A stretch of 64,000 bases of DNA from Modestobacter sp. VKM Ac-2986 (GCF_026967795.1 NZ_JAPVBH010000003.1:124001-188000); one strand, 5' to 3'. Positions 28,260 to 37,468 are shown, numbered from the stretch's first letter. A program made the numbers and translations. Notes: a model not told the origin generated them from the letters alone.

Positions 28260-28799
28260 TCAGTCGACCGAGAAGGTCGCCACGATCGTCGCCCGGGCCA
28301 GGGTGTGGCCGAACAGGTTGAAGCCCAGGTAGGCCGGGGTCGCCTCGGCCGGCACGCCGAGGTCGTCGGTGTCCAGGGCGTGCACGACCACGTAGTACCG
28401 GTGCGGGCCGTGCCCGGCCGGCGGGGCCGCGCCGACGAACCCGGCGAACCCGGCGTCGTTGCGCAGCTGGACGGCGCCCTCGGGCAGCCCGCCCTCGGAC
28501 GCGCCGCTGGGCAGCTCGGTGACCGACACCGGGATGCCGGTCACCGCCCAGTGCCAGAAGCCGCTGGTGGTGGGGGCGTCGGGGTCGTAGACGGTGACGG
28601 CGAAGCCGCGCGTGCCCTCGGGGAACCCGGACCAGGACAGCTGCGGGGAGCGGTCCTCCCCGCCGGGGACGCCCATCGCACCGCTGGTGTGCGGCGCGGT
28701 GAGCACCGCACCGTCGCTGATGTCGGTGCTGGTGAGGTCGAAGGACGGCACCTGGGGCAGGAAGTCGTAGGGGTTGGGTGGGACGGGTCGACCGGCCAT
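28260..28799 (-). CDS. YbhB/YbcL family Raf kinase inhibitor-like protein (PEBP fold)
   Basis: This 179-residue protein of the phosphatidylethanolamine-binding fold has [40 protein letters not shown] (the DPDAP and HW ligand-site motifs) and [13 protein letters not shown] (second site). The small pocket binds anionic groups; the bacterial function is unknown. The ATG at 28799 is chosen because GAGGAGG lies 7 nt upstream and the protein starts at the conserved [15 protein letters not shown] segment. Confidence 0.92.
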   Translation of the reverse strand: MAGRPVPPNPYDFLPQVPSFDLTSTDISDGAVLTAPHTSGAMGVPGGEDRSPQLSWSGFPEGTRGFAVTVYDPDAPTTSGFWHWAVTGIPVSVTELPSGASEGGLPEGAVQLRNDAGFAGFVGAAPPAGHGPHRYYVVVHALDTDDLGVPAEATPAYLGFNLFGHTLARATIVATFSVD

Positions 28800-28990
28800 G
28801 CCGGGTCCTCCTCGGGTCAGGTGGCCCCCGGGCGGTGATCGCCGGGGAGCGGCTGCTGCCGACACTAGGCAGGTCGGCCGTGCCCCGCCCGGTCGCCCCC
28901 ACCCGATCAGGCGGCAGGGCGGGCGCCCCGTGCCGGGGCGCCCGCCCGGGACGGCGACACGGTCACTCGGCGCACCTTGTCCGGTGTCAA

Positions 28991-29005
28991 CCGTTATGCC
29001 CAACA
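28991..29005 (+). repeat. Terminus-oriented motif E1
   Basis: CCGTTATGCCCAACA on the plus strand, 13.4 kb left of dif and reading toward it. A weak ACGGGGGAAGGG block follows about 45 nt later. Confidence 0.6.
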
Positions 29006-29165
29006 CCCGCGCCGCACGACCCACCCGCGGTCCCCGACCACGGGGGAAGGGTCGCCAACCGGACACAGACGCACCACACACCCGCCGCGGGGACGGCGGC
29101 GCCGGTGGGGACGACGGCGCGGCGGCCTCCGGCGGGCTGGACAGGTGCCGGTCGGGAGTGCGCCG

Positions 29166-29171
29166 TACCGT
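29166..29171 (+). promoter_or_regulatory. Leaderless -10 box for the beta-phosphoglucomutase gene
   Basis: TACCGT, 7 nt (GACGCCC), then GTG 29179; this decides the start codon. Confidence 0.6.
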
Positions 29172-29178
29172 GACGCCC

Positions 29179-29910
29179 GTGCTGGGACTCCCCGAAGACA
29201 TCCGGGCCTGCTTGTTCGACCTCGACGGGGTCCTGACCCAGACCGCGAAGGTGCACCAGGCTGCCTGGAAGCGCACCTTCGACGAGTTCCTCCAGGGTCG
29301 GGACCCGTCGGCGGCCGAGTTCAGCGGCGACGACTACAACACCTACGTCGACGGCAAGCCGCGCAAGGACGGCGTCCGCGACTTCCTGGCCAGCCGGGGC
29401 ATCACCCTGCCCGAGGGCAGCGACGACGACCCGGCCGACGCCGCCACCGTGGCCGGTGTCTCGACCCGCAAGAACGTGCTGGTGCTGGCCGAGCTCGACG
29501 AGCACGGCGTCCAGGTCTACGAGGGCTCGATGCGCTACCTGCGGGCGGTCAAGGCCGCCGGCCTGGCCACCGCCGTGGTGACCGCCTCGGCCAACGGCGA
29601 GTCCGTCATCGCCGTCGCCGGTTTCGCCGACCTCATCGATGCCCGCGTCGACGGGCTGGTCGCCGCCGCCCAGGGGCTGCGCGGCAAGCCCGCGCCGGAC
29701 CCCTTCCTCGCCGGTGCCCGGGCGCTGGGCATGGAGCCCGCGCAGTGCGCGGTGTTCGAGGACGCGCTGTCGGGGGTCGAGGCCGGCCGGGCCGGGGACT
29801 TCGGCTTCGTCGTCGGTGTCGACCGGGTGGGTCAGGCCGAGGGCCTGCGCGAGCGCGGCGCCGACGTCGTCGTCACCGACCTCGACCAGCTGCTGGAGGC
29901 CCAGCAGTGA
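29179..29910 (+). CDS. Beta-phosphoglucomutase family HAD hydrolase
   Basis: This 243-residue HAD enzyme should convert beta-glucose 1-phosphate to glucose 6-phosphate. HAD motif I is [14 protein letters not shown] (about 12-25, nucleophile and acid/base Asp), motif [13 protein letters not shown], motif III near [17 protein letters not shown], and motif [14 protein letters not shown]. The helical cap covers about 25-95 ([37 protein letters not shown]). GTG 29179 begins [16 protein letters not shown]; earlier in-frame starts are unsupported. It overlaps the GH65 gene by 4 nt, giving the usual phosphorylase plus mutase pair. Confidence 0.93.
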   Translation: MLGLPEDIRACLFDLDGVLTQTAKVHQAAWKRTFDEFLQGRDPSAAEFSGDDYNTYVDGKPRKDGVRDFLASRGITLPEGSDDDPADAATVAGVSTRKNVLVLAELDEHGVQVYEGSMRYLRAVKAAGLATAVVTASANGESVIAVAGFADLIDARVDGLVAAAQGLRGKPAPDPFLAGARALGMEPAQCAVFEDALSGVEAGRAGDFGFVVGVDRVGQAEGLRERGADVVVTDLDQLLEAQQ

Positions 29911-32279
29911 CCGCCGGGCGCGCGCACTTCGTCGTCGAGCCCTGGTCGGTCACCGCCATCGGGCTGGACCTGGCCTCCCTCGGCGTCAACGAGTCGGTGT
30001 TCGCCCTGGCCAACGGGCACATCGGCATGCGGGGCACCTTCGAGGAGGGGGAGCCCGTCGTCGTCCCGGGCACCTACCTCAACGGCTTCTTCGAGGAGCG
30101 GCCGCTGCCCTACGCCGAGGCCGGCTACGGCTTCCCCGAGCAGGGGCAGACGGTCGTCAACGCCACCGACGGCAAGATCATCCGGCTGCTGGTGGGCGAC
30201 TCGCCCCTGGACCTGCAGTACGGCGACCTGATCGACCACCGCCGCACCCTGGACCTGCGCGACGGCGTGCTCCGGCGCACCACCGAGTGGCGCTCGCCCA
30301 GCGGCCGCCAGGTGCGGGTCACCAGCACCCGGCTGGTCTCCCTCACCCGCCGCTCCATCGCCGCCATCGAGTACACGGTCGAGTGCACCGACGACGCCGG
30401 TGACCTCTACATCGCCCTGCAGTCGGACCTGCTGGCCAACGAGGCCGTCTCCACCACCGAGAGCGACGACCCGCGGGCGGCCTCGGCCATGGACCGGCCG
30501 CTGGTCTCCGAGCTGCACGAGGGTTCCGGTCGGCACGCGGTGCTGGTGCACCAGACCCGCCGCAGCAAGCTGCGGATGGCCGCCGGGATGGACCACGAGG
30601 TGGAGATCCCGGACTCCGCGTCGGAGGAGCTCGAGGTGTCGCCGGACCTGGCGCGCTACCAGCTCGCCGCCCGGCTGCCGGCCGGCTCGAAGCTGCGGCT
30701 GGTCAAGTACCTGGCCTACGGCTGGTCCAGCCGGCGCTCCTCGGCCGCCATGCGCGACCAGGTGGAGGGCGCGCTGGCGACGGCGAAGCTGGCCGGCTGG
30801 GAGCGGCTGCTGCGCGAGCAGCGCGAGCTGCTGGACACCCACTGGGACGAGGCCGACGTCGAGATCGAGGGCGACGACGAGCTGCAGCAGGCCGTGCGGG
30901 TGGGCATGTTCCACGTCCTGCAGGCCGGGCTGCGCGCCGAGCGCCAGCCGATCCCGGCCAAGGGGCTCACCGGCGACGGCTACGACGGGCACACCTTCTG
31001 GGACACCGAGACCTACGTCCTCCCGGTGCTCACCTACACCGCCCCGCAGGCCGTGCGCGACGCGCTGCTGTGGCGGCACTCCATCCTCGACCAGGCCCGC
31101 GAGCGGGCCCGCGTCCTCGGCTTCGACGGCGCGGCCTTCCCGTGGCGCACCATCCGCGGGGAGGAGACCTCGGGGTACTGGCCGGCCGGGACGGCGGCGT
31201 TCCACATCAACGCCGACATCGCCGACGCCGTCGCCCGCTACACCGTGGCCACCCACGACGAGGTGTTCGACCGCGACTACGGCACCGAGCTGCTGGTGGA
31301 GACCGCCCGGCTGTGGAGCTCGCTGGGGCACTTCGACGGCGAGCAGAACTTCCGCATCGACGGCGTCACCGGGCCCGACGAGTACACCGCCGTGGTCGAC
31401 AACAACGTCTACACCAACCTGATGGCGCAGCGGAACCTGCGGGAGGCCGTCGCCGCGGTGGGCCGCAACCCCGACACGGCCGTGCGGCTGCAGGTGGGGG
31501 ACGACGAGGTCCAGCGGTGGTCCGCCGCGGCGGAGGCCATGCGGGTGCCGTTCAACAAGGCACTGGGCGTGCACGAGCAGTCCGAGGGGTTCACCCACCA
31601 CGAGGAGTGGGACTTCGCCGGCACCCGGGCCGACCAGTACCCGTTGCTGCTGAACTTCCCCTACTTCGACATCTACCGGAAGCAGGTCCTCAAGCAGGCC
31701 GACCTGGTGATGGCGCTGCACCTGCGCGGCGACGCGTTCACCCTCGAGGAGAAGATCGCCGACTTCGCCTACTACGAGGCGCGCACCGTGCGGGACTCCT
31801 CGCTGTCGGCCGCGGTCCAGGCGGTCGTGGCTGCCGAGACCGGGCACCTGCAGTTGGCCCACGACTACTGGGGCGAGGCGGCGCTGACGGACCTGCAGAA
31901 CCTGCACGGCAACAGCGGCCACGGCCTGCACATCGCCTCGCTGGCCGGCGGCTGGATGGTCGCCGTCGGCGGCTTCGGCGGGATGCGCGACCACGGCGGC
32001 AAGCTGGCCTTCGCCCCGCGGCTGCCCCCGCGGATCACCCGGCTCCGGTTCCGGATGGTCTTCCAGGGCCGCTGCCTGTCGGTCACGGTCACCCCGGAGC
32101 GGGCCACCTACCGGTTGGTCTACGGCGACGAGCCACTGGAGATCCACCACCACGGCCAGCAGGTGCTGGTCGCCCAGGACGGCGTCGACCTCCCGATCCC
32201 GGCGCCGCTGGACGTCGCCCCGGTGCACCAGCCGCCGAACGCCGCCCCCCGCCGCCGCAACCGCCCCACCAGCGACTGA
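29907..32279 (+). CDS. Glycoside hydrolase family 65 phosphorylase (trehalose/maltose-type)
   Basis: This 790-residue inverting disaccharide phosphorylase has an N-terminal beta-sandwich (about 1-270, SLGVNESVFALANGHIGMRGTFEEG), a linker and an (alpha/alpha)6 barrel (about 330-710). The general acid Glu lies in DGVTGPDEYTAVVDNNVYTN. KGLTGDGYDGHTFWDTETYVLP and the late NLHGNSGHGLHIASLAGGWM (phosphate and sugar site) are conserved. It releases beta-glucose 1-phosphate, which the coupled mutase converts to glucose 6-phosphate. Trehalose, maltose or kojibiose specificity cannot be told from sequence alone. A Pro/Arg-rich tail follows. Confidence 0.94.
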   Translation: MTAGRAHFVVEPWSVTAIGLDLASLGVNESVFALANGHIGMRGTFEEGEPVVVPGTYLNGFFEERPLPYAEAGYGFPEQGQTVVNATDGKIIRLLVGDSPLDLQYGDLIDHRRTLDLRDGVLRRTTEWRSPSGRQVRVTSTRLVSLTRRSIAAIEYTVECTDDAGDLYIALQSDLLANEAVSTTESDDPRAASAMDRPLVSELHEGSGRHAVLVHQTRRSKLRMAAGMDHEVEIPDSASEELEVSPDLARYQLAARLPAGSKLRLVKYLAYGWSSRRSSAAMRDQVEGALATAKLAGWERLLREQRELLDTHWDEADVEIEGDDELQQAVRVGMFHVLQAGLRAERQPIPAKGLTGDGYDGHTFWDTETYVLPVLTYTAPQAVRDALLWRHSILDQARERARVLGFDGAAFPWRTIRGEETSGYWPAGTAAFHINADIADAVARYTVATHDEVFDRDYGTELLVETARLWSSLGHFDGEQNFRIDGVTGPDEYTAVVDNNVYTNLMAQRNLREAVAAVGRNPDTAVRLQVGDDEVQRWSAAAEAMRVPFNKALGVHEQSEGFTHHEEWDFAGTRADQYPLLLNFPYFDIYRKQVLKQADLVMALHLRGDAFTLEEKIADFAYYEARTVRDSSLSAAVQAVVAAETGHLQLAHDYWGEAALTDLQNLHGNSGHGLHIASLAGGWMVAVGGFGGMRDHGGKLAFAPRLPPRITRLRFRMVFQGRCLSVTVTPERATYRLVYGDEPLEIHHHGQQVLVAQDGVDLPIPAPLDVAPVHQPPNAAPRRRNRPTSD

Positions 32280-32281
32280 GG

Positions 32282-32325
32282 GAGGACCCCCTCGCCCCCG
32301 TGCCACGCCCCACGCGGCACGGGGG
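32282..32325 (+). repeat. Post-stop palindromic element, copy e
   Basis: It starts 3 nt after the GH65 stop (GAGGACCCCCTCG). Hairpin arms CCCCCGTGCC (32295-32304) and GGCACGGGGG (32316-32325) make it a likely terminator. Confidence 0.7.
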
Positions 32326-32353
32326 CCGGGCCCTCGCAGGTCGGGGTGGGGCA

Positions 32354-32417
32354 TCGAGATCCGCGATCTCGTGGCCACCGGCGCCGGGAGGCCACGAGTT
32401 CGCAGATCTCGCGGTCG
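32354..32417. repeat. 64-bp inverted-repeat element, copy 1
   Basis: Arms CGAGATCCGCGATCTCGTGG (32355-32374) and CCACGAGTTCGCAGATCTCG (32392-32411) pair with few mismatches around CCACCGGCGCCGGGAGG. A direct second copy follows at 32491. Confidence 0.8.
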
Positions 32418-32490
32418 GTGACGCACTGTCGGCGTCGTCCCGCGGCAGGTCGTGCGTGGGGGCCGGGTCCTCGTCCGTCGGCGTCCAGCG

Positions 32491-32554
32491 TCGAGATCTG
32501 CGCTCTCGTGGCCACCGGCGCCGGGAGGTCCCGAGTTCGCGGATCTCGCGGTCG
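32491..32554. repeat. 64-bp inverted-repeat element, copy 2
   Basis: Same structure and orientation as copy 1: TCGAGATCTGCGCTCTCGTG, the same GGCCACCGGCGCCGGGAGG centre, and GAGTTCGCGGATCTCGCGG. The 73 bp between the copies are unrelated. Confidence 0.8.
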
Positions 32555-32652
32555 AGCGGGCGGCGCCCGGGCGTGGCGGGCCGGGCGGCCAACAGTGCGT
32601 GAACGGTCGGTGCAGCGCGTGTGCGCTGGTCACGACGGTGCACCATCCGGGC

Positions 32653-33939
32653 ATGACACAGCTCCCGCAGGTGCCGCTGAGCCGCCGGCGGTTCCTGGCA
32701 GCTGGAGCCGCCACCGGCGCGGCCGTCGTCCTCTCCGCCGCGGCCGGGGCGCCGCACGCACGCGCCGCCGGGCCGGGACCCCGGGTGTACGTGCTGGTCG
32801 TCGACGGCTGCCGGCCCGACGAGATCAGCCCGGTGCTCACCCCGCGGCTGGCCGCACTGCGCAGCGCCGGGACGACGTTCCCGCGGGCACGCTCGCTGCC
32901 GGTGATGGAGACGATCCCCAACCACACGATGATGATGACCGGGGTGCGCCCGGACCGGACCGGTGTGCCGAGCAACGCGGTGTTCGACCGGGCCGAGGGC
33001 GTCGTCCGTGACCTGGACCGGCCGAGCGACCTGCGCTTCCCGACCCTGCTCGAGCGGCTGCGGACCGGCGCCCGGACGACGGGCAGCGTGCTGAGCAAGG
33101 AGTACCTGTTCAGCGTCTTCGGCACCCGGGCCACCTACCGCTGGGAGCCCTTCCCGCTGCTGCCGGTCACCGACCACGCCCCCGACGCGGCCACCGTGGA
33201 CGCCCTCCTCGCCATGGTCGACGGCCCAGACCCCGACTTCGTGTTCACGAACCTCGGTGACGTCGACCGTTTCGGTCACGCCGACGTCACCGGCACCACG
33301 GTGCAGGCCGCCCGCCGGCTGGCGCTGGTCTCCACCGACCTGCAGGTGGGCCGGTTCGTCGACCACCTGCGCGCCACCGGCCGCTGGGAGCGCAGCGTGC
33401 TGCTGGTCCTGGCCGACCACTCGATGGACTTCTCCTTGCCCACCTCGACGATCTCGGTGAACCGGGTGCTGGCGCCGCGGCCGGACCTGCAGGCGGCGAT
33501 CACGATCGCCCAGAACGGCGGCGCCGACCTGCTGTACTGGACCGGGCCCGCCGCCCGCCGCAACGCCGGCCTGACCGAGGTGCGCCGGCTGGTGCAGGCC
33601 CACCCCGGGGTGCTGTCGGTGCACGTCCCCGGGTCGCTGCGGCTGGGTCCGGAGGCCGGGGACCTGCTGGCCTACGCCCGGCCCGGCTGGCGGTTCACCG
33701 ACCCCGAGCCGACCTCCAACCCGATCCCGGGCAACCACGGGCACCCGGTGACCGAGCCGATCCCGTTCTTCCTCTCCGGTGGGCACCCGGCGCTGCGGCG
33801 GGGCGTGAGCAGCGGCGCCCAGGCGCGCACGGTCGACGTGGCACCGACGGTGGGGGCGGTGTTCGGGCTGGCCGCGCCGGCCGGCGGCTACGACGGCGCC
33901 CCGCGGCGCGAGGCGTTCGTGTCGTTGCCGCTGCGCTGA
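32653..33939 (+). CDS. Tat-exported alkaline phosphatase/nucleotide pyrophosphatase-like protein
   Basis: This 428-residue protein has a twin-arginine signal (SRRRFLAAGAATGAAVV, residues 11-27). The mature part has the type I phosphodiesterase/pyrophosphatase fold: VYVLVVDGCRPDEIS (first metal Asp), LPVMETIPNHTMMMTGVRPDRTGVPSN (nucleophile Thr region), FTNLGDVDRFGHADVTG (Asp/His metal ligands), VLLVLADHSMDF (Asp-His) and NPIPGNHGHP (last His). It should hydrolyse a phosphodiester or phosphate ester outside the cytoplasm; the substrate is unknown. ATG 32653 is chosen for the Tat signal. Confidence 0.88.
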   Translation: MTQLPQVPLSRRRFLAAGAATGAAVVLSAAAGAPHARAAGPGPRVYVLVVDGCRPDEISPVLTPRLAALRSAGTTFPRARSLPVMETIPNHTMMMTGVRPDRTGVPSNAVFDRAEGVVRDLDRPSDLRFPTLLERLRTGARTTGSVLSKEYLFSVFGTRATYRWEPFPLLPVTDHAPDAATVDALLAMVDGPDPDFVFTNLGDVDRFGHADVTGTTVQAARRLALVSTDLQVGRFVDHLRATGRWERSVLLVLADHSMDFSLPTSTISVNRVLAPRPDLQAAITIAQNGGADLLYWTGPAARRNAGLTEVRRLVQAHPGVLSVHVPGSLRLGPEAGDLLAYARPGWRFTDPEPTSNPIPGNHGHPVTEPIPFFLSGGHPALRRGVSSGAQARTVDVAPTVGAVFGLAAPAGGYDGAPRREAFVSLPLR

Positions 33940-33945
33940 CCCGGG

Positions 33946-34674
33946 TCAGCCGGTCAGCGGGGCGACCAGCCAGGACGTCCCGAGCACCAGCGCGCCGCCG
34001 TCCACCAGCAGGAACAGCCCCACCCACAGCAGCCCCGGCAGCCGGGTGAGCCGGGCCAGCTGGTCGGCGTCGGAGTCCCGGGCCGTGCCCCGCCGCCGGG
34101 AGCGCTGCAGCTCCAGCACGGTGCGCGGGGCGGCCAGCAGCAGGAACCAGGTGACGCCGTGGGCGAAGGCGGCCTGCCCCGGGGCCGGCATCCACCAGGT
34201 GGCGGCGAACACCAGCGCCGCGGTGACCAGCACCGACCACAGCCCGTACCAGTTGCGGATCTGCACCAGCAGCAGCGCGAGCAGCAGCAGCAGCGCCCAC
34301 AGCAGGCCGACCGCGTACCCCGCGGCCAGCAGCGCGGCCGCCCCCAGCCCGAACAACCCCGGCCCGGTGTAGCCCGCCGCCGCGGTGAGCACCATCCCCG
34401 GGCCGGTGGGCCGCCCGGCCGACACGGTGACCCCCGAGGTGTCCGAGTGCAGCCGGATGCCCGACAGCCGGCGGCCGGTGACCAGCGCGGCCAGGCCGTG
34501 CGCGCCCTCGTGGGCGATCGTCACCGCGTGCCGGGAGGACCGCCACAGCGTCGGGGAGAGCACCAGCAGCGCAGCCAGCGCGGCGCTGAGCGCCAGCACC
34601 CACGCCGGCAGCGGGGGAGAGGTGGCGCTGACCCGGGTCCAGAACTCCTCGACGGCCGCCATGCCCCCGATCAT
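33946..34674 (-). CDS. M50 family (site-2-like) membrane metallopeptidase
   Basis: This 242-residue polytopic membrane protein has the zinc motif HEGAH in HAVTIAHEGAHGLAALVTGRRL (about 48-70) and about six hydrophobic segments. SGIRLHSDTSGVTVSAG and AAAGYTGPGLFGLGAAALLAAGYAVG follow as in short actinobacterial M50B-like proteins. These often lack a clear PDZ domain and have unknown substrates. ATG 34674 or 34662 are both possible; the second has GGGGG close upstream. It diverges from the monooxygenase-like gene. Confidence 0.82.
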   Translation of the reverse strand: MIGGMAAVEEFWTRVSATSPPLPAWVLALSAALAALLVLSPTLWRSSRHAVTIAHEGAHGLAALVTGRRLSGIRLHSDTSGVTVSAGRPTGPGMVLTAAAGYTGPGLFGLGAAALLAAGYAVGLLWALLLLLALLLVQIRNWYGLWSVLVTAALVFAATWWMPAPGQAAFAHGVTWFLLLAAPRTVLELQRSRRRGTARDSDADQLARLTRLPGLLWVGLFLLVDGGALVLGTSWLVAPLTG

Positions 34675-34759
34675 GACCAGCCCGGCTGTGCACGAGCCCG
34701 GCGGCGCGCGGGGGGACCGGGTTCGACGTCCCACCCAGTGGACCGCGATGCTGTGCCCC

Positions 34760-35377
34760 ATGGAGAGTGCTGCACCGGCACCCGCAGTACCGGAGACCCC
34801 GGAACTGCCGGTGACCGTCTCGTTCACGCGGCGCGCCGACCCGGCGCACGCGATGGAGATGACCGCCTGGATCCGGGCGGGGCTGACGATGGCCGAGGGC
34901 TTCCCCGGCTTCCTGGGGGGCGGCTGGGTCCGTCCCCGGCACGGCGCGGACGAGTGGCACATGCTGTGCCGGTTCGCCTCGCCGGCCACGCTCGCCACCT
35001 GGGAGGCGAGCTCCGAGCGCCGCTGGTGGCTCGGTTCGGCCCAGGGTCTGGCGGAGGTGACCCGCACCGAGCGGCGCACGGGCATCGAGGGCTGGTTCGA
35101 CGCCCCGGTCGACGCCGCCACGGAACTGCCGCCCGCCCCGGCGCCGCCGCCGCGGTGGAAGCAGGCCGTCACCATCTGGCTGGTCTTCTTCCCGCTCAAC
35201 CTGCTCGCCACGGTCACGCTCGGTGCGCTGCTGGCCGACGTGCACGTCGTGCTCCGGGTGGCAGCGATGACGTTGACCCTCACCCCGCTCATGACCTACC
35301 TGCTGCTGCCCTGGATGACCCGCCGTCTCGGCTGGTGGCTCCAGGGCCGCCGCTGGCGGGACCGCCGGCTCGCCTGA
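34760..35377 (+). CDS. Antibiotic-biosynthesis-monooxygenase-like protein with two C-terminal membrane segments
   Basis: This 205-residue protein has an ABM-type dimeric alpha/beta-barrel domain (about 15-110: VTVSFTRRADPAHAMEMTAWIRAGLTMAEGFPGFLGGGWVRP, WHMLCRFASPATLATWEASSERRWWL). Two membrane segments follow (about 138-190: VTIWLVFFPLNLLATVTLGALL, VVLRVAAMTLTLTPLMTYLLL) and a basic tail. The fusion is known from the family. Enzymatic function is unproven. ATG 34760 is tentative, with an in-frame ATG at 34748. Confidence 0.8.
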   Translation: MESAAPAPAVPETPELPVTVSFTRRADPAHAMEMTAWIRAGLTMAEGFPGFLGGGWVRPRHGADEWHMLCRFASPATLATWEASSERRWWLGSAQGLAEVTRTERRTGIEGWFDAPVDAATELPPAPAPPPRWKQAVTIWLVFFPLNLLATVTLGALLADVHVVLRVAAMTLTLTPLMTYLLLPWMTRRLGWWLQGRRWRDRRLA

Positions 35378-35438
35378 CGCCCGCCGGGGGCCGCGCACGC
35401 GACGCGGCCCCCGGCGGAGCGGCCCACCCGTCGTACGA

Positions 35439-35502
35439 CCGTTATCCCCAACAAGTGCGCCGCCGACCCGACAGGGAAGACCAGCAACGACAGGGGAGCG
35501 GC
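35439..35502 (+). repeat. Terminus-oriented element E2 (core plus second block)
   Basis: Core CCGTTATCCCCAACA at 35439-35453, then 20 nt, then GGGAAGACCAGCAACGAC and AGGGGAGCGGC (35474-35502). The second block is almost the same as in E7 at 57041-57070 on the other strand. It lies between converging genes, 7.0 kb left of dif. Confidence 0.7.
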
Positions 35503-35512
35503 CCCGGTCCGC

Positions 35513-36214
35513 TCAGACCAGGTCGGCGTCGTGCACCAGCAGCGCGATCTGCACCCGGTTGGCCAGCTCGAGCTTCACCATCAGCCGGGACACGTGCGCC
35601 TTCACCGTCGCCACGCTCAGGTACAGCTCCGCGCCGATCTGCGCGTTGGACAGCCCGCGGCCCACCGCCAGCGCCACGTCGCGCTCCCGCTCGCTGAGCG
35701 TCGCCAGCCGGTCCCGCGCCCGCTGCTGCCGCGCCTCACCCGGCGCCACCGCCCCCGCCGCCGACACGTGCGCGATCAGCCGCCGGGTCACGGTCGGTGA
35801 GAGCATCGGCTCCCCGTCGGCCACCCGGCGCACCGCGTCCACGATCGCCGCCGGCGGGGTGTCCTTGAGCAGGAACCCGCTCGCACCGGCCCGCAGTGCC
35901 CGCAGCACCTGGTCGTCGGCGTCGAAGGTGGTCAGCACGATCACCGCCGGGGCGTCGGGCGCGCTCATCAGCGCCTCGGTGGCGGTCAGCCCGTCGGTGC
36001 GCGGCATCCGGATGTCCATCAGCACGACGTCGGGCCGGGTGCGCGCCACCGCCGCCGGCACCTCGGCACCGTCGGCCGCCTCGCCCACCAGCTCCAGGCC
36101 CGCGGCCCCACCGAGCACCATCCCCAGCGCCGAGCGCACCAGGGCGTCGTCGTCCACCACGAGGACCCGGACCGGCCCGCTCGTGCCGGTCCCGCTCACG
36201 CCGATCTCGCTCAT
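35513..36214 (-). CDS. NarL/LuxR-type response regulator
   Basis: This 233-residue regulator has a receiver domain at about 16-130 (VRVLVVDDDALVRSALGMVL, phospho-acceptor Asp in PDVVLMDIRMPRTDGLTATEAL, Thr in IVLTTFDADD, Lys in GFLLKDTPP) and a LuxR helix-turn-helix at about 165-230 (LSERERDVALAVGRGLSNAQIGAELYLSVATVKAHVSRLMVKL). It overlaps the histidine kinase stop (ATGA), so the pair is one operon. The divergent ABC transporter downstream of the kinase promoter is a plausible target. Confidence 0.95.
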   Translation of the reverse strand: MSEIGVSGTGTSGPVRVLVVDDDALVRSALGMVLGGAAGLELVGEAADGAEVPAAVARTRPDVVLMDIRMPRTDGLTATEALMSAPDAPAVIVLTTFDADDQVLRALRAGASGFLLKDTPPAAIVDAVRRVADGEPMLSPTVTRRLIAHVSAAGAVAPGEARQQRARDRLATLSERERDVALAVGRGLSNAQIGAELYLSVATVKAHVSRLMVKLELANRVQIALLVHDADLV

Positions 36215-37455
36215 GCCGGCCAGGGCAGCGTCGCGGTCAGCCGGAACTCCCCGTCCGCCGTCCAGCCGTGGGCGAGCCCGCCACCGGCCAGGGTGACCCG
36301 CTCCAGCAGCCCGACCAGGCCGGTCCCGGCCCCGGGCAGGGGGTCGGCGTGCACTCCGCCGGTGGGGGCGGGGTTGCGGACGTCGACGGTCAGCCCGGTG
36401 CCCGGGCCACCGGTCAGCGCGAGGGTGACCACCGTCCCGGGGGCGTGCTTGCGCACGTTGGTCAGCGCCTCCTGGACCACCCGGTAGGCGGTCCGGCCGG
36501 TCACCGAGGGGGCGGCACCGAGGTCGGCCACCCCGTACTCCGCCCGCACCCGCAGCCCCGCCTCCCGGCTCTCCTCGACCAGGGCCGGGACGTCGGCCAG
36601 CCCCGGCTGCGGTCGGGTCGCACCGGTCTCGTCGGGGGACTCCCGGAGCACCCCGATCACCTCGCGCAGGTCCTCCAGGGCCTGCCGGGCGCTGGCCCGC
36701 ACCACCCCGGCGGCCGCGGCGACCTCGGCCGGCGGGGCGTCGGGCCGGAACTCCAGCGCGCCGGCGTGCATGCTCAGCAGCGACAGCCGGTGGGCCAGGA
36801 CGTCGTGCATCTCCCGGGCGATCCGGGTGCGCTCGGTGTGCCGGGCCTGCTCGACCCGCAGCAGCTGCTCGCTCTCGGCCCGGACCGCGCGGTCCCGCAG
36901 CGACACCACCAGCTGGCGCCGGGCACCGACGAACATCCCCCAGGCGGCGACGGCGGCGGTGAGCAGCAGCCCGAAGGCCACCACCCAGCCGAAGGGGAGG
37001 TCCTCGGTGGGGCGCAGCAGCGCGAACACGCAGCCGGTCACCAGGTGCACCGCAGCCACGACCAGCACCGTGGGCAGCCGGCGGTGCACCGCCACGGTGA
37101 ACAGGCCGATCGCGGCAGCAGCCGCGACCATCTCGGAGAAGCAGCCGACCACCGCCAGCAGCACCGCCACCTCGACCGGCCACCGCCGGCGCCACCACAG
37201 TGCCACGCAGGACAGGCCGCCCAGGACGACGTCGGCGAACACCAGCAGGGCGTGCGGTGGCTCGGGCTGGCTGAGCGTCACCCCCACCAGCACGGTGCCG
37301 CACAGGACGGCGATCAGGGAGCAGGCGACGTCGACGATCCAGTCCCGCACCGAACGGCGGGTCCCGGGCCGGACGCCCGGGAGGACCTGTGCCGGCATCA
37401 GCCAGGCCCGCTCGCTCGCCGGGACAGCCTGTTCCGGTGGGCTGGTGGTGGTCAC
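36211..37455 (-). CDS. NarL-type sensor histidine kinase (HisKA_3)
   Basis: This 414-residue kinase has several N-terminal membrane segments (about 40-190), a dimerisation/phosphotransfer helix with the His in RTRIAREMHDVLAHRLSLLSMHAG (about 225) and an HATPase domain at about 310-410 (AYRVVQEALTNVRKHAPGTVVTLAL N-box, GLVGLLERVTLAGGGLAHGW). The membrane part has no obvious extracellular sensor loop, as in DesK-like intramembrane sensors. GTG 37455 is supported by a leaderless TAACCT promoter 7 nt upstream. It is translationally coupled to the response regulator. Confidence 0.93.
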   Translation of the reverse strand: MTTTSPPEQAVPASERAWLMPAQVLPGVRPGTRRSVRDWIVDVACSLIAVLCGTVLVGVTLSQPEPPHALLVFADVVLGGLSCVALWWRRRWPVEVAVLLAVVGCFSEMVAAAAAIGLFTVAVHRRLPTVLVVAAVHLVTGCVFALLRPTEDLPFGWVVAFGLLLTAAVAAWGMFVGARRQLVVSLRDRAVRAESEQLLRVEQARHTERTRIAREMHDVLAHRLSLLSMHAGALEFRPDAPPAEVAAAAGVVRASARQALEDLREVIGVLRESPDETGATRPQPGLADVPALVEESREAGLRVRAEYGVADLGAAPSVTGRTAYRVVQEALTNVRKHAPGTVVTLALTGGPGTGLTVDVRNPAPTGGVHADPLPGAGTGLVGLLERVTLAGGGLAHGWTADGEFRLTATLPWPA

Positions 37456-37462
37456 CTCGCCG

Positions 37463-37468
37463 AGGTTA
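37463..37468 (-). promoter_or_regulatory. Leaderless -10 box for the histidine kinase operon
   Basis: Minus-strand TAACCT, 7 nt (CGGCGAG), then GTG 37455. Confidence 0.6.

Larger units (their letters stand above)
28800..29178. other. Intergenic region between divergent ybhB-like and beta-phosphoglucomutase genes
   Basis: About 380 bp with no gene. It contains the terminus-oriented motif E1 (28991-29005), a CACCACACACCCGCCG stretch and the leaderless promoter at 29166. Confidence 0.6.

Noticed and set aside
28774-29178. Long N-terminal extension of the beta-phosphoglucomutase frame
   Set aside because: Arg/Gly-rich translation across an intergenic region holding motif E1. The HAD domain starts right after the leaderless GTG at 29179.
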